Positions 9,948 through 20,029 of a stretch of 64,000 bases of DNA are shown in pieces (position 1 is the first letter of the stretch; each line of letters begins with the position of its first letter). Made by a program: the position numbers and the translations under genes. The notes under the pieces are model-generated. The model was not told the DNA's origin. It made no database searches and worked only from the letters and a program-made list of their open reading frames with translations. This DNA is from Xanthomonas euvesicatoria pv. euvesicatoria. Its GTDB lineage: Bacteria > Pseudomonadota > Gammaproteobacteria > Xanthomonadales > Xanthomonadaceae. The DNA is taken from NCBI RefSeq assembly GCF_020880415.1, contig NZ_JAJIUJ010000015.1, forward strand, positions 26,471 through 90,470, read 5' to 3'.

Positions 9948-10751
9948 TCATACCAGCAGGGCTCCATGCGAGGGCCCGCGTTCCCAGAAGGCCAGCTCCT
10001 GCAACCGCTCGAACAGCGCCGGCGGCAACACGCTGCGCCGGGGGACATACTGCACCCCGCGACGGACGCGATGCAGGCCCGGCATCTGCAACGCGGCATC
10101 GAAGCGTTCGGCCTCGGCCTGGACACCAGCATAGTCGTGCGCGAACGCCGGCAGTTGCAGGAAGGCGTAGACCTGCTCCATCGCCTGCGCCGGCCGCTGC
10201 GCCAGCGTTTCGTAGCGCAACAGCAGCAGTCGATCGGCATGTTCGCCGTAGAACGCCTGGCGCAGCCCGTCCAGTGCATAGCCCACCACGCCGCGCGGCG
10301 CGGTCAGCAGGTCCGCGCGCAACGAGACCGAATCTTCCGGGTCGTAACCGAACAACGCCGACAAGCGCAGCGGCTGGGTCTGCGCCAGGCGCTCGAAGCT
10401 ATCGACGACCCAGCCAACATCGCGAACGCAACAGATGAGGCGGCTGTGCGGGAACAGCGTCGCCAGCCCTGTCAGGCGGCTGCACCAGGCGCGATTGGTG
10501 TCGAACACCGTGCCCAGCCCCTGGCGATCCTGGTAATAGGCGTCGAAGACCGAACGCAGCAGCCGCACCCGCTGTGCGTCGTCGATGTGCACGTTGGAGG
10601 GATGTTCCTCGCTCATGCCCATCAGCATCGCCGCGTACAGTCGCGCCACCGGCGAGGTGACATCGGCGTGCACATGCGGGTTCTGTCGCAGCAACGCGGC
10701 CAGCAAGGACGAGCCCGCCCGCGGCAGCCCGGAAATGAAATGGTAGTTCAC
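9948..10751 (-). CDS. raxST: RaxST, tyrosylprotein sulfotransferase for RaxX
   Basis: 267-residue cytoplasmic sulfotransferase that moves sulfate from PAPS to Tyr41 of the RaxX precursor. The PAPS 5'-phosphosulfate loop is at residues 7-15 (SGLPRAGSS), and the LICCVRD block fits the 3'-phosphate region. I chose the GTG at 10751: GGGAGG lies six bases before it and translation then begins right at the sulfotransferase fold. An ATG at 10823 would add 24 residues without a clear ribosome site and is the alternative. First gene of raxSTAB, divergent from raxX across 423 bases. PAPS supply needs cysteine-pathway genes (RaxPQ type) that are not in this window. Confidence 0.92.
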   Translation of the reverse strand: MNYHFISGLPRAGSSLLAALLRQNPHVHADVTSPVARLYAAMLMGMSEEHPSNVHIDDAQRVRLLRSVFDAYYQDRQGLGTVFDTNRAWCSRLTGLATLFPHSRLICCVRDVGWVVDSFERLAQTQPLRLSALFGYDPEDSVSLRADLLTAPRGVVGYALDGLRQAFYGEHADRLLLLRYETLAQRPAQAMEQVYAFLQLPAFAHDYAGVQAEAERFDAALQMPGLHRVRRGVQYVPRRSVLPPALFERLQELAFWERGPSHGALLV

Positions 10752-11174
10752 CTCGCGCCTCCCCTGTCCGATGCTGGTCGGCGGCGGCATGCCGGCGAGA
10801 CGCATCGCCAGCCAAGCCTGCATCGCGTGCCACTAGCACACGCGGACGCGCTGCGCAAAGGCGCTGCGCTTTGCGAATGCCAGCGATCCGGCCGAGCGGT
10901 CGGGAGCGCTTGCCGTGACCGGCATCACATCGGCACATGCCGGCACGGACCTGGCGGATGCGACGTTCGTTACCGCGCACACAGCGTCGTGCGCCGGCCC
11001 TGGGTCGCAACGGCACCCGCGCACGCTGGATCGCATGGTGCTGTCCCCGGCTCTGCGGTCCAGCGACCACTGTCGCCTCACCGGCCAACGGGCAGATGGC
11101 CGAGGCGGTCACGCAGTCGTCCCTTCGGGCGGCGTGACGCTGCGTACGAAGGGAAAACCCGTGAGGACGTCAAC
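10752..11174. promoter_or_regulatory. raxST-raxX divergent promoter region
   Basis: 423 bases without a credible gene between the raxST and raxX starts. It must hold the promoters for both directions. Frames such as 10915-11178 run through it but have no ribosome site and read as shadows. I could not mark convincing -35/-10 pairs or a PhoP box by eye. In X. oryzae the rax genes respond to the PhoPQ and RaxRH two-component systems (established knowledge); nothing here proves or excludes this. Confidence 0.5.
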
Positions 11175-11354
11175 ATGAATCTGTCGAAAAAATCGCCAAC
11201 CAATGGTGCGCAAGCGCTGCAGCGGCCCGCCGGGGCCAAGGGCCAGCTGGAGCCCCTGGACCAGCGTCTGTGGAAGCATGTCGGCGGTGGGGACTATCCC
11301 CCGCCGGGCGCCAATACCAAGCACGATCCGCCGCCCAAGAACGGGCACCACTGA
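11175..11354 (+). CDS. raxX: RaxX, precursor of the sulfated PSY-mimic peptide
   Basis: 59-residue precursor peptide. Tyr41, in HVGGGDYPPPGANTKHDPPP, is at the exact position of the sulfated tyrosine of RaxX from X. oryzae. The block from Asp40 on resembles plant PSY1 hormones (DY, then AN-KHDP). The Gly37-Gly39 run just before Asp40 fits a double-glycine cut by the C39 domain of RaxB, which would leave a mature peptide beginning with DY; the cut site is inference. The N-terminal 34 residues are a basic, Gln/Ala-rich leader. GTGAGG lies eight bases before the ATG. Compared with the X. oryzae peptide as I remember it, residue 48 is Thr instead of Pro and the tail is one residue shorter. Encoded divergently from raxSTAB. 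Confidence 0.93.
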   Translation: MNLSKKSPTNGAQALQRPAGAKGQLEPLDQRLWKHVGGGDYPPPGANTKHDPPPKNGHH

Positions 11355-11438
11355 TCCGCCTGCGCGGGCAGTCGCGAGCGGGCGCTGCCGTTGCCGGACC
11401 ACCCGGTAGCGGAGGGAACAGCGCCGCTCAAACCCCGG

Positions 11439-11466
11439 AGGCCGGATGAGGCGACTCGCCCGGCCT
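11439..11466 (+). terminator. Possible raxX terminator hairpin
   Basis: An AGGCCGG arm at 11439 pairs with CCGGCCT ending at 11466, with an inner GAG/CTC pairing, followed by TTGGCATTTC. It lies 85 bases after the raxX stop and before the glycine riboswitch. The T-rich tail is weak, so termination activity is uncertain. Confidence 0.35.
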
Positions 11467-11536
11467 TTGGCATTTCATGGCGCCGAAAAGCGTTTCGCCA
11501 AGCGGCTGGACGCTGGCTATACTAGCCAGGCAACAC

Positions 11537-11716
11537 GGTGGGAGAAGCGGCACTGCCGCTGCCGAAGGCGCAACAGCCCGTAATCGCTCAGGCCCGATAC
11601 CATCCGCAGTACAACTCTGGAGAGACCGGCCGATGCCGGCGCCGAAGGGGCACGAAACGCAGGCAGGCCGCGGGCCAGGCCGCGTTTTTAAACTCTCAGG
11701 CAAAAGGACAGAGGGG
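11537..11716 (+). ncRNA. Tandem glycine riboswitch upstream of gcvP
   Basis: Two aptamers in series. The first (about 11537-11607) has GGTGGGAGAAG, the conserved GCCGAAGGCGCAA core and CGCTCAGGCCCGATACC. The second (about 11614-11716) has CTCTGGAGAGACC, GCCGAAGGGGCACGAAA and CTCTCAGGCAAAAGGACAG followed by AGGGG. These are the hallmark blocks of the gcvT-type glycine riboswitch, joined by a short linker. Binding of glycine normally turns on the glycine cleavage system, and here the switch controls gcvP alone, about 100 bases ahead of its start. Confidence 0.92.
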
Positions 11717-11820
11717 CGCGAGGAAGACTGCTGCTGCGGCAGGTCGTGGTGCGCGCATGCGCGTCATACCGGCCGTGATGCGGGTCGACCATTCGTCTGC
11801 CCCTACTCCGGATGCCCGCC

Positions 11821-14685
11821 ATGTCCCAGACCCCGTCTTCCCTGCGCGACCTCGAACACCACAGCGCGTTCGTCGAGCGCCATATCGGCCCCAACGACGC
11901 GGAAATCGCCCAGATGCTGGACGTGGTCGGCCACGCCTGCCTGGATGCGCTGACCGATGCCATCGTGCCGGGCAACATCAAGTCGCCGGCGCCGCTGGCG
12001 CTGCCCGAGGCGATCACCGAAGAAGAAGCGCTGGCCAAGATCCGCGCCATCGCCGACAAGAACACCGTGTTCCGCAACTTCATCGGCCAGGGCTACTACG
12101 GCACCCACACGCCGAAGGTCATCCTGCGCAACATCCTGGAAAACCCGGCCTGGTACACCGCCTACACACCGTACCAGGCGGAAATTTCGCAAGGCCGCAT
12201 GGAAGCGCTGATCAACTTCCAGACCCTGTGCGCCGACCTCACCGGCATGCAGATCGCCAACGCCTCGCTGCTGGACGAAGCCACCGCCGCGGCCGAGGCA
12301 ATGACGCTGGCCAAGCGTTCGGCCAAGTCCAGGTCCAACACGTTCTTCGTGCATGACGCAGTGCATCCGCAGACGCTGGAACTGCTGCGCACACGCGCCG
12401 AGCCGCTGGACATCGTGCTGCGCGTCGGCACGCCGGAAGAAGCGCTGCAGGCCGAGTGCTTCGGCGTGCTGCTGCAGTACCCGGACAGCTTCGGTCATAT
12501 CGGCGATCACGCTGCACTGGCAGACGCCGTGCACGCACAAGGCGGCCTGGTCGCGGTGGCCACCGATCTGCTTGCACTGACGCTGATCGCCGCCCCGGGG
12601 GAATGGGGCGCCGACATCGTGGTCGGCAACTCGCAGCGCTTCGGCGTGCCGTTCGGTTTCGGCGGCCCGCATGCCGCGTTCATGGCCTGCCGCGATGCCT
12701 ACAAGCGCTCGATGCCGGGCCGTTTGATCGGCGTGTCGATCGATGCCGCCGGCAACCCGGCGTATCGCCTGACCTTGCAGACCCGCGAGCAACATATCCG
12801 CCGCGAAAAAGCCACGTCCAACATCTGCACCGCGCAGGTGCTGCTGGCGGTGATGGCGTCGATGTATGCGGTCTACCACGGCCCCGACGGCCTGACCCGC
12901 ATTGCGCGACGCACCCATCGCCTGGCCGCGATCCTGGCGGCGGCACTGCGCAGCGCCGGCGTTACCGTCGGCGAGCGCTTCTTCGACACCTTGCACGTCA
13001 AGGCGATCGATGCCAATGCCATCCACGCGCGTGCGCGTGCGGCCGGCATCAACCTGCGCGCGATCGACAGCGAAGCGGTCGGCATCAGCCTGGATGAAAC
13101 CAGCACGCGCGCCGATGTGGTCGCACTGGCTGCGTTGTTCGGTGCGCAGGCGGATGTGGACGCGCTCGATGCCGCCACCGCCGACGCATTGCCGCAAGGC
13201 CTGCTGCGCACCACCCCGTTCCTGACCCACCCGGTATTCAACACCCACCATAGCGAGCACGAGCTGCTGCGCTACATGCGCTCGCTGGCCGACAAGGACC
13301 TGGCGATGGATCGCACCATGATCCCGCTGGGCAGTTGCACGATGAAGCTCAACGCCACCGCCGAGATGATCCCGGTGACCTGGCCGGAGTTCGGTGCGAT
13401 CCACCCGCTTGCACCGGCCGAGCAGTCTGCCGGCTACGCGCAGTTGATCGACGAGCTGGAAGCGATGCTGGTCGAGTGCACCGGCTACGACGCGGTGAGC
13501 CTGCAACCCAACTCCGGCGCGCAGGGCGAATACGCCGGCCTGCTGGCGATCCGCGCCTATCACCGCTCCCGCGGCGAAGCGCACCGCGATATCTGCCTGA
13601 TTCCCGAATCGGCGCACGGCACCAACCCGGCGTCGGCGCAGATGTGCGGCATGACCGTGGTGGTGACCAAGTGCGATGCCAACGGCAATGTGGACGTGGA
13701 TGACATCCGCGCCAAGGCGGAAAAATATTCCGACCGCCTGGCGGCGCTGATGATCACCTACCCGTCCACCCACGGCGTGTTCGAAGAAGACGTGGTGGCG
13801 ATCTGCGAAGCGGTGCATGCGCATGGCGGCCAGGTCTATACCGATGGCGCCAACATGAACGCGCTGGTCGGTGTCGCCAAGCCCGGCAAGTGGGGCTCGG
13901 ACGTCTCGCACCTCAACCTGCACAAGACCTTCTGCATTCCGCACGGCGGCGGCGGCCCGGGCGTGGGCCCGTGTGCGGTGAAGTCCCACCTGGCCCCGTA
14001 TTTGCCGAAGACGCTGGGCGGCGAAGGCGATGTCGGCATGGTGAGCGCTGCAAGTTACGGCTCGGCCTCGATCCTGCCGATCAGCTGGATGTACGTGACC
14101 ATGATGGGCAGCGCCGGTCTGCGCAAGGCCACGCAAGTGGCATTGCTCAACGCCAACTACATCGCCAAGCGCCTGGCGCCGCACTACAAGACGCTGTATA
14201 CCGGCCGCAACGGACTGGTGGCGCACGAGTGCATCCTCGACGTGCGCCCGCTGGAGAAGACCAGCGGCATCGGCGCCGAGGACATCGCCAAGCGGCTGAT
14301 CGACTTCGGCTTCCATGCGCCGACCTTGAGCTTCCCGGTCGCCGGCACGCTGATGGTGGAGCCGACCGAAAGCGAATCGCAGCATGAACTGGACCGCTTC
14401 ATCGACGCGATGATCCAGATCCGCGAAGAGATCCGCGCCATCGAAGACGGCCGCCTTGACCGCGAGGACAACCCGCTCAAGCACGCGCCACATACCGCAA
14501 CGCAGGTGTCGGCCAGCGAGTGGACGCATGCCTACCCGCGCGAACTGGCCGCCTTCCCGCTGCCCAGCCTCAAGCAGCAGAAGTACTGGCCGCCGGTGGC
14601 GCGCGTGGACAACGTCTACGGCGACAAGAACGTGATGTGCGCCTGCATCCCGGTGGATGCATACAAGGAAGACGTCGAGGCCTGA
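11821..14685 (+). CDS. gcvP: Glycine dehydrogenase (decarboxylating), P-protein
   Basis: 954-residue single-chain P-protein of the glycine cleavage system. It decarboxylates glycine with pyridoxal phosphate and passes the aminomethyl group to lipoyl H-protein. The PLP lysine is Lys702 in [17 protein letters not shown], followed by the glycine-rich loop typical of the family; both homologous halves are present and the length is normal. I chose the ATG at 11821, with GGA eight bases upstream, over the ATG at 11812 three codons earlier. The gcvT and gcvH genes are not in the window, so the enzyme is encoded apart from its partners. Controlled by the glycine riboswitch just upstream and ended by a strong terminator at 14709. 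Confidence 0.96.
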   Translation: MSQTPSSLRDLEHHSAFVERHIGPNDAEIAQMLDVVGHACLDALTDAIVPGNIKSPAPLALPEAITEEEALAKIRAIADKNTVFRNFIGQGYYGTHTPKVILRNILENPAWYTAYTPYQAEISQGRMEALINFQTLCADLTGMQIANASLLDEATAAAEAMTLAKRSAKSRSNTFFVHDAVHPQTLELLRTRAEPLDIVLRVGTPEEALQAECFGVLLQYPDSFGHIGDHAALADAVHAQGGLVAVATDLLALTLIAAPGEWGADIVVGNSQRFGVPFGFGGPHAAFMACRDAYKRSMPGRLIGVSIDAAGNPAYRLTLQTREQHIRREKATSNICTAQVLLAVMASMYAVYHGPDGLTRIARRTHRLAAILAAALRSAGVTVGERFFDTLHVKAIDANAIHARARAAGINLRAIDSEAVGISLDETSTRADVVALAALFGAQADVDALDAATADALPQGLLRTTPFLTHPVFNTHHSEHELLRYMRSLADKDLAMDRTMIPLGSCTMKLNATAEMIPVTWPEFGAIHPLAPAEQSAGYAQLIDELEAMLVECTGYDAVSLQPNSGAQGEYAGLLAIRAYHRSRGEAHRDICLIPESAHGTNPASAQMCGMTVVVTKCDANGNVDVDDIRAKAEKYSDRLAALMITYPSTHGVFEEDVVAICEAVHAHGGQVYTDGANMNALVGVAKPGKWGSDVSHLNLHKTFCIPHGGGGPGVGPCAVKSHLAPYLPKTLGGEGDVGMVSAASYGSASILPISWMYVTMMGSAGLRKATQVALLNANYIAKRLAPHYKTLYTGRNGLVAHECILDVRPLEKTSGIGAEDIAKRLIDFGFHAPTLSFPVAGTLMVEPTESESQHELDRFIDAMIQIREEIRAIEDGRLDREDNPLKHAPHTATQVSASEWTHAYPRELAAFPLPSLKQQKYWPPVARVDNVYGDKNVMCACIPVDAYKEDVEA

Positions 14686-14708
14686 TCGCCGCACCCGCGA
14701 TGGCCAAC

Positions 14709-14742
14709 AAAACCCAGCCGGTGACACGGCTGGGTTTTTTAT
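14709..14742 (+). terminator. Rho-independent terminator of gcvP
   Basis: AACCCAGCCG pairs with CGGCTGGGTT around a GTGACA loop, directly followed by a run of six T. It starts 24 bases after the gcvP stop. A textbook intrinsic terminator. Confidence 0.9.
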
Positions 14743-14863
14743 TGCGCTGCGTGTGAATGCCCGGATGCCATACACGCCCCAGCGCGCTGCCAGCCGTTTT
14801 CCTGGCCTACACGTGCCACCAGGATGATGACGGACGCTTTCATCCCACAGCAGACCCTGGCGC

Positions 14864-16498
14864 ATGCGTGAACTGAACTTTCTTGGTGCCGTTCTGGTGG
14901 CAGCCTGCCTGCTGATTGGCTGCGCACCGCGCCGTCCCGGCGAAGTGCCGGCGCTGGTGCACGCGCCCGATGCGCGTGCCGAAGTGGTGCAGACAACGGC
15001 CGGCCCGGTGCGCGGTGTGGCCAGTGCACAGGGTCGGGCATTCCTGGGGGTGCCGTTCGCGGCGCCGCCGGTGGGTGCACTGCGCTTTCGCGCACCGCAA
15101 CCGCCAGCCGCATGGACGCAGGTCCGCGATGCCACCCAGGCCGGCCCGGCCTGCCTGCCGCGCTATCGCTTCGGGCAGAAGCATGTGTCCGAAGATTGCC
15201 TCACGCTCAATGTCTACGCACCGCCCGGCCCGGCAGCAGCGCATCCACGCGCGGTGATGGTGTGGATCTATGGCGGTGCGCTGGAATTGGGCAGCAATGT
15301 CGACTACGACCTGAGCGCGTTGGCTGCGCGCCAGGATGTCATTGTGGTGGCACCCAACTATCGGCTGGGCGTGTTCGGTTTCTTCGCGCATCCAGGCCTG
15401 CGTGGCGAAGGCGAAGGCGCCTATGCATTGCTCGACCAGCAAGCGGCCTTGCGCTGGGTGCAACGCAATATCGCCGCGTTCGGCGGCGATGCGCACAACG
15501 TCACCGTGTTCGGCGAATCGGCCGGTGCGTGGAGCATCTGTTATCAGCTCGCCTCGCCCGGCGCGGCGGGGTTGTTTCAACGCGCCATCCTGCAAAGCGG
15601 CAGTTGCCTGGCGAGCGATTCCAGCGTGCCACAGCGCGAGGCAGAAAGTGGCGGCGTCCGCATGGCGCAACGCCTGGGTTGCGCACGCACGCACGATGTT
15701 GCCGCATGCCTGCGCGCACTGCCGGCCGAAACGCTGGCCGATGCAGTACCACAACGGCGCGGCCTGACCGGCAGCGATGCGTGGGCGCCGATGTCCGGCG
15801 GCCAGGCGTTGCCGCTGCCGCCGGCCGCCGCAATCGCCAGCGGTCGGCATGCGCAGGTGCCGGTACTGATGGGCACCAATCGCGATGAAGGGCGTTTGTT
15901 TGCGCAATTGCTGTCCTACATCGGCAAGCTCAACCTGCGCGGCGGATATGAAGCGCGCGTGCAACGCATGCATGCCTCTCCAGCCCCGGTGCTGACGCAA
16001 TACGCAGCCGTTGCCGCGCAATCGCGCTGGGAGGCGTTCGCCGACATCGTGACCGATGGCGGCTTCGCCTGCCCCACACGCCGGCTGGGGCAGGCATTGC
16101 GCACGCATGCGCCGGTGTACGCCTACGAGTTCGACGACCCGCACGCGCCGTACGGTCTGTTACGCCTGCCGTTTTCGCCTGCATTGGGCGCGTTCCACGC
16201 CTCTGAACTGGTGTATCTGTTTCAGCGCCCGTGGGTACTCAGTGGCCGGGCGCAGTTCAGTCCGGCGCAGCAGGCGTTTGCCAATACGGTGCAGGATTAT
16301 TGGGGTGCGTTCGCGCGCACCGGCGATCCCAACGGTGGCGGGCGGCCGCGGTGGCCGCTGTTTGATGGCGACACGCCGCTGACACTGTCGCCGCACAGGA
16401 TCGGCGCAACGCCCGACTTCGTGCAGCGTCATCGTTGTGCGTTCTGGGATGCGCGTGCAGACACTGCGACAACATCGGTGCAGCCATCGTCGCCGTGA
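14864..16498 (+). CDS. Carboxylesterase type B, lipoprotein
   Basis: 544-residue alpha/beta hydrolase of the type-B carboxylesterase/para-nitrobenzyl esterase family. An N-terminal lipoprotein signal ends in LIGC, so it is probably exported and lipid anchored. The oxyanion block MVWIYGGALELGS, the nucleophile elbow FGESAGAW (Ser219) and the catalytic His445 in GAFHASELVYLF are all present; the acid is probably in the GTNRDEGRLF segment. Hydrolyses carboxylic esters; the natural substrate is unknown but extracytoplasmic location suits plant-derived esters. Followed by an aldo/keto reductase 57 bases downstream on the same strand, possibly cotranscribed. Confidence 0.85.
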   Translation: MRELNFLGAVLVAACLLIGCAPRRPGEVPALVHAPDARAEVVQTTAGPVRGVASAQGRAFLGVPFAAPPVGALRFRAPQPPAAWTQVRDATQAGPACLPRYRFGQKHVSEDCLTLNVYAPPGPAAAHPRAVMVWIYGGALELGSNVDYDLSALAARQDVIVVAPNYRLGVFGFFAHPGLRGEGEGAYALLDQQAALRWVQRNIAAFGGDAHNVTVFGESAGAWSICYQLASPGAAGLFQRAILQSGSCLASDSSVPQREAESGGVRMAQRLGCARTHDVAACLRALPAETLADAVPQRRGLTGSDAWAPMSGGQALPLPPAAAIASGRHAQVPVLMGTNRDEGRLFAQLLSYIGKLNLRGGYEARVQRMHASPAPVLTQYAAVAAQSRWEAFADIVTDGGFACPTRRLGQALRTHAPVYAYEFDDPHAPYGLLRLPFSPALGAFHASELVYLFQRPWVLSGRAQFSPAQQAFANTVQDYWGAFARTGDPNGGGRPRWPLFDGDTPLTLSPHRIGATPDFVQRHRCAFWDARADTATTSVQPSSP

Positions 16499-16555
16499 CA
16501 GGGCGATCGGTGTGATGCGACCGCCACCCTCATTCCAACGCGACAGGAACCCATC

Positions 16556-17410
16556 ATGTCCGAATCGTCTTCCCCTTCCTGCGCACAGGTGCGCCTGCGC
16601 AACGGGCGTCGCGTGCCCGCATTAGGTCTGGGCTCCTGGAACCTGGGCCAGGGCCGGCATGCGCCCGAGCAGGAAATTCAGGCGCTGCAACTCGGTCAGC
16701 AATTGGGGATGCAGCTGATCGACACCGCCGAGATGTACGGCAATGGCCGCTCTGAGCAACTGATCAGCCAGGCCATCGGCCGTGCGCAGCCGCCCTACGT
16801 GGTGTCCAAGGTGTTGCCCGGCAATGCCAGCGCCCGCGGAATCGCACGCGCCTGCGAAGCCAGCCTGCAACGGCTGGGGGTGCGCACCTTGGATCTGTAT
16901 TTGCTGCACTGGCGTGGCGGCAGCGATCTGGCCGAAGTGGTGGATGCATTCGAAGCACTACGCGATGCCGGCAAGATCCGCGATTGGGGCGTGTCCAACT
17001 TCGATGTCGATGACATGGAGGAGCTCTGGGCAATCGATGGCGGCTCGCGTTGCCTGGTCAACCAGGTGCTGTACCACGCTGGCAGCCGCGGTATCGAATT
17101 CGACCTGTTGCCGTGGTGCGCCGCGCACGAGGTGGCCGTGATGGCCTATTCGCCGCTTGGCAGCCGCGCGTTGCTGGATCATCCGGTCTTGCACGCCATC
17201 GGCGAGCGTCGTGGCGTTGCAGCCACCGCGGTGGCGCTTGCGTGGGCGATCCGCAGCGGCAATGTCATCGCCATTCCCGAATCCGGAACGCCGGCGCATG
17301 TGCGTGCCAATGCCGCGGCCTGCACGCTGCAATTGCACGCAGACGATCTTGCCGAGATCGATCGCGCCTTCGCGCCGCCTACCCGCAAACAGCCGCTGGA
17401 TCTGCTGTAA
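16556..17410 (+). CDS. Aldo/keto reductase
   Basis: 284-residue NADPH-dependent oxidoreductase with an intact catalytic tetrad: Asp56 and Tyr61 in DTAEMYGNGRSE, Lys85 in VVSKVLP and His118 in YLLHWRGG. The C-terminal cofactor block IPESGTPAHVRAN matches the family motif for the adenosine 2'-phosphate. Reduces aldehydes or ketones; substrate not evident. It probably shares a transcript with the esterase gene, which could release an aldehyde or keto acid, but the link is inference. Confidence 0.88.
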   Translation: MSESSSPSCAQVRLRNGRRVPALGLGSWNLGQGRHAPEQEIQALQLGQQLGMQLIDTAEMYGNGRSEQLISQAIGRAQPPYVVSKVLPGNASARGIARACEASLQRLGVRTLDLYLLHWRGGSDLAEVVDAFEALRDAGKIRDWGVSNFDVDDMEELWAIDGGSRCLVNQVLYHAGSRGIEFDLLPWCAAHEVAVMAYSPLGSRALLDHPVLHAIGERRGVAATAVALAWAIRSGNVIAIPESGTPAHVRANAAACTLQLHADDLAEIDRAFAPPTRKQPLDLL

Positions 17411-17617
17411 AACATGGATAGTCGCGCCCGCTTGTCTGCGCATCTGCACGGCTGCGCGTGTGCGTGCTCGTGATCGCTGCAACATGCAACTGCGACGTCG
17501 CGCAATGTTTGCTGCACATGTGAGTTTTCGTTCGCAAGCAGACACATGCAATTAACAGCGCCACTCCCAGGCTTTATTGCTCAGCCCGCATCCCAAGCCC
17601 GCCAGAGTGGAGTTCCT

Positions 17618-19726
17618 ATGGCCAAGTCCCCCAGCAAATCCGCGCAGGTCCCTGCCCTCGCACCTGCCAACACCACCGTCGATGGGTCGCGCGGTACTGG
17701 CGATGAATTGCACCAGAAGGCAGGCGGCACGCACCCGCAGCTGACCACCAACCAGGGCATTCCGGTAGGTGACAACCAGAATTCGCTCCGCGCCACCCCG
17801 CGCGGCCCGACGTTGCTGGAAGATTTCATCCTGCGCGAAAAGATCACCCACTTCGATCACGAACGCATTCCCGAGCGCATCGTGCATGCGCGCGGCAGTG
17901 CCGCCCACGGCTATTTCGAGCTCACCAAGTCGTTGAGCCAGTACACCACCGCCAAGATCTTTACCGAGGTGGGCGAAAAGACCCCGTTATTCACCCGTTT
18001 TTCCACTGTCGCAGGCGGCGCCGGCTCGGTGGATACGCCGCGCGATGTGCGCGGGTTTGCGGTGAAGTTCTACACCAAGGAAGGCAACTGGGATCTGGTC
18101 GGCAACAACATCCCGGTGTTCTTCATCCAGGATGCGATGAAGTTCCCGGACCTGATTCATGCGGTGAAGATGGAGCCGGACCGGGGCTTCCCGCAGGCTG
18201 CCAGCGCGCATGACACGTTCTGGGATTTCATTTCGCTGACACCCGAATCGATGCACATGGTGATGTGGGCGATGAGCGACCGCACCATTCCGCGCTCGCT
18301 CCGCATGATCGAGGGTTTCGGCATCCACAGTTTCCGATTCCTCAATGACAAGGGCGAAAGCACCTTCGTCAAGTTCCATTGGCGGCCCAAGCTGGGCCTG
18401 CAATCGACGATCTGGGACGAGGCGGTCAAGATCGCCGGCGCCGATCAGGATTTCCACCGCCGCGACCTGTTCGAAGCAATCCAGAACGGCGATTTCCCCG
18501 AGTGGGAACTCGGCGTGCAATTGTTCACCGAAGCCCAGGCAGCAACGTTCCCGTTCGATCATCTGGATTCGACCAAGGTCATTCCCGAAGAGCTTGTGCC
18601 GTTGCAAATCGTCGGCCGCATGGTGCTCGACCGCTGGCCGGACAACTTCTTTGCCGAAACGGAGCAGGTTGCCTACTGCCCGGCCAACATCGTGCCCGGC
18701 ATCGACTTCAGCAACGACCCGCTGCTGCAAGGCCGCCTGTTCTCGTATCTGGATACGCAGCTGAGCCGCCTGGGCGGGCCGAACTTCCATCAGATTCCGA
18801 TCAACGCACCCAAGTGCCCGTTCGCCAACAACCAGCGCGACGGTCACATGCAGATGAGCGTACCCAAGGGCCGCGTCGCCTATGAGCCCAGTTCGCTGCA
18901 GGCCGATGCGCCGCGTGAAGCGCTGCGTGGTTTCCCCAGCCATGCAACTGCGGCCGAAGAAGGCACCAAGGGCCGGGTGCGTGCAGAACGCTTTGCCGAC
19001 CATTACAGCCAGGCGCGGCTGTTCTTCCGCAGCCAGACCGCACCGGAACAGGCTCATATCGCCTCGGCATTGGTGTTCGAACTGTCGAAGGTGGAAACCG
19101 CCCACGTACGCGAGGCCATCGTGGGTCATCTGCGCCATATCGACCAGGAGCTGGCGCAACGTGTGGCCGATGGCATGGGCATGACCGCCCTGCCGCCAGC
19201 ACCGCCGGCTGCAGTGGCGCCGATCGACATGCCGCTCTCGCCTGCCTTGCAGGTCATCGGCAAGATGAAGGACACCCTGAAAGGGCGCACGGTGGGCATC
19301 CTGATTCACGACGGCTCCGATGCCGCGGCGATCAAGGCCGTACGCAAGGCGGCCGAAGCTGCGGGTGCGACGGTCAAGATCGTTGCGCCCAAGCTCGGCG
19401 GCGCCAAGCTTAGCGACGGCAAGCCGTTGGCCGCCGATGGGCAGCTGGCTGGGACGCCTTCGGTGGTGTTCGACGCGGTGGCGGTATTGCTGTCCTCGGA
19501 AGCGGCCAAGCTGCTGACACGCGAATCGGCGGCGCTGGATTTTGTGAGCTTTGCCTGGGCGCATCTGAAAGCCATCGCATTCGACGAAGGCGCGCAGTTG
19601 TTGTTGAAGGCCGGCAACGTCGGCAAGGATGCGGGCGTCGTTCCGGCCGCCGATACCAAGGCATTCATTACCGCAGCGAAAACCCGCCAGTGGGCACGCG
19701 AGCCGAAGGTGCGCATGCTGGCGTAA
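17618..19726 (+). CDS. katE: Large-subunit catalase (HPII/KatE type)
   Basis: 702-residue monofunctional haem catalase of clade 2. The distal His90 in [13 protein letters not shown], the distal Asn in [14 protein letters not shown] and the haem-ligand Tyr in [18 protein letters not shown] are present, followed by a C-terminal flavodoxin-like (DJ-1/PfpI) domain from about residue 560 ([14 protein letters not shown]), which only large catalases have. Destroys hydrogen peroxide, mainly in stationary phase, and in xanthomonads helps survival against the plant oxidative burst. I chose the ATG at 17618, with GTGGAG eight bases upstream; the longer frame from 17546 adds 24 residues without a better start. 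No dedicated regulator gene adjacent. Confidence 0.95.
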   Translation: MAKSPSKSAQVPALAPANTTVDGSRGTGDELHQKAGGTHPQLTTNQGIPVGDNQNSLRATPRGPTLLEDFILREKITHFDHERIPERIVHARGSAAHGYFELTKSLSQYTTAKIFTEVGEKTPLFTRFSTVAGGAGSVDTPRDVRGFAVKFYTKEGNWDLVGNNIPVFFIQDAMKFPDLIHAVKMEPDRGFPQAASAHDTFWDFISLTPESMHMVMWAMSDRTIPRSLRMIEGFGIHSFRFLNDKGESTFVKFHWRPKLGLQSTIWDEAVKIAGADQDFHRRDLFEAIQNGDFPEWELGVQLFTEAQAATFPFDHLDSTKVIPEELVPLQIVGRMVLDRWPDNFFAETEQVAYCPANIVPGIDFSNDPLLQGRLFSYLDTQLSRLGGPNFHQIPINAPKCPFANNQRDGHMQMSVPKGRVAYEPSSLQADAPREALRGFPSHATAAEEGTKGRVRAERFADHYSQARLFFRSQTAPEQAHIASALVFELSKVETAHVREAIVGHLRHIDQELAQRVADGMGMTALPPAPPAAVAPIDMPLSPALQVIGKMKDTLKGRTVGILIHDGSDAAAIKAVRKAAEAAGATVKIVAPKLGGAKLSDGKPLAADGQLAGTPSVVFDAVAVLLSSEAAKLLTRESAALDFVSFAWAHLKAIAFDEGAQLLLKAGNVGKDAGVVPAADTKAFITAAKTRQWAREPKVRMLA

Positions 19727-19808
19727 CCGTGGGAAGACCAGGTACCCGGGTTTGAAACCGAGGCACGCCACATTCGCCGCGCTGACGGCCCCCAACCCTT
19801 CAGTTTTC

Positions 19809-19838
19809 GCCGCTACCGCGCGTTTGCGCGGTAGCGGC
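19809..19838. repeat. Perfect 13-bp inverted repeat after katE
   Basis: GCCGCTACCGCGC and its exact complement separated by GTTT, 82 bases after the katE stop. The hairpin would be very stable, but the bases after it are AGGTTACTG rather than a T run, so it may end or protect the katE mRNA rather than act as a classical terminator. The remainder of 19727-20029 shows nothing I can support. Confidence 0.5.
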
Positions 19839-20029
19839 AGGTTACTGCGCATTTCCACGTCAAGCGCTAGCTGTTTCGCGTTAGCCACAGCTTCGATCGC
19901 GCAACCAGCATGCGCACTGCGCGATGTTCGTTACCAGGCCGCGATGGAGCACCCTGACGCGAGCGAGGTTTACCTGTCGCTCCCGTCCAAGGTCATGTAG
20001 GTCGCGTCGATGACGACGCTCGGTCGCTA

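Noticed and set aside
11803..15135. 1110-residue frame antisense to gcvP
   Set aside because: His/Arg/Ala-rich sequence without domains, exactly opposite a full-length P-protein; a GC-driven shadow.
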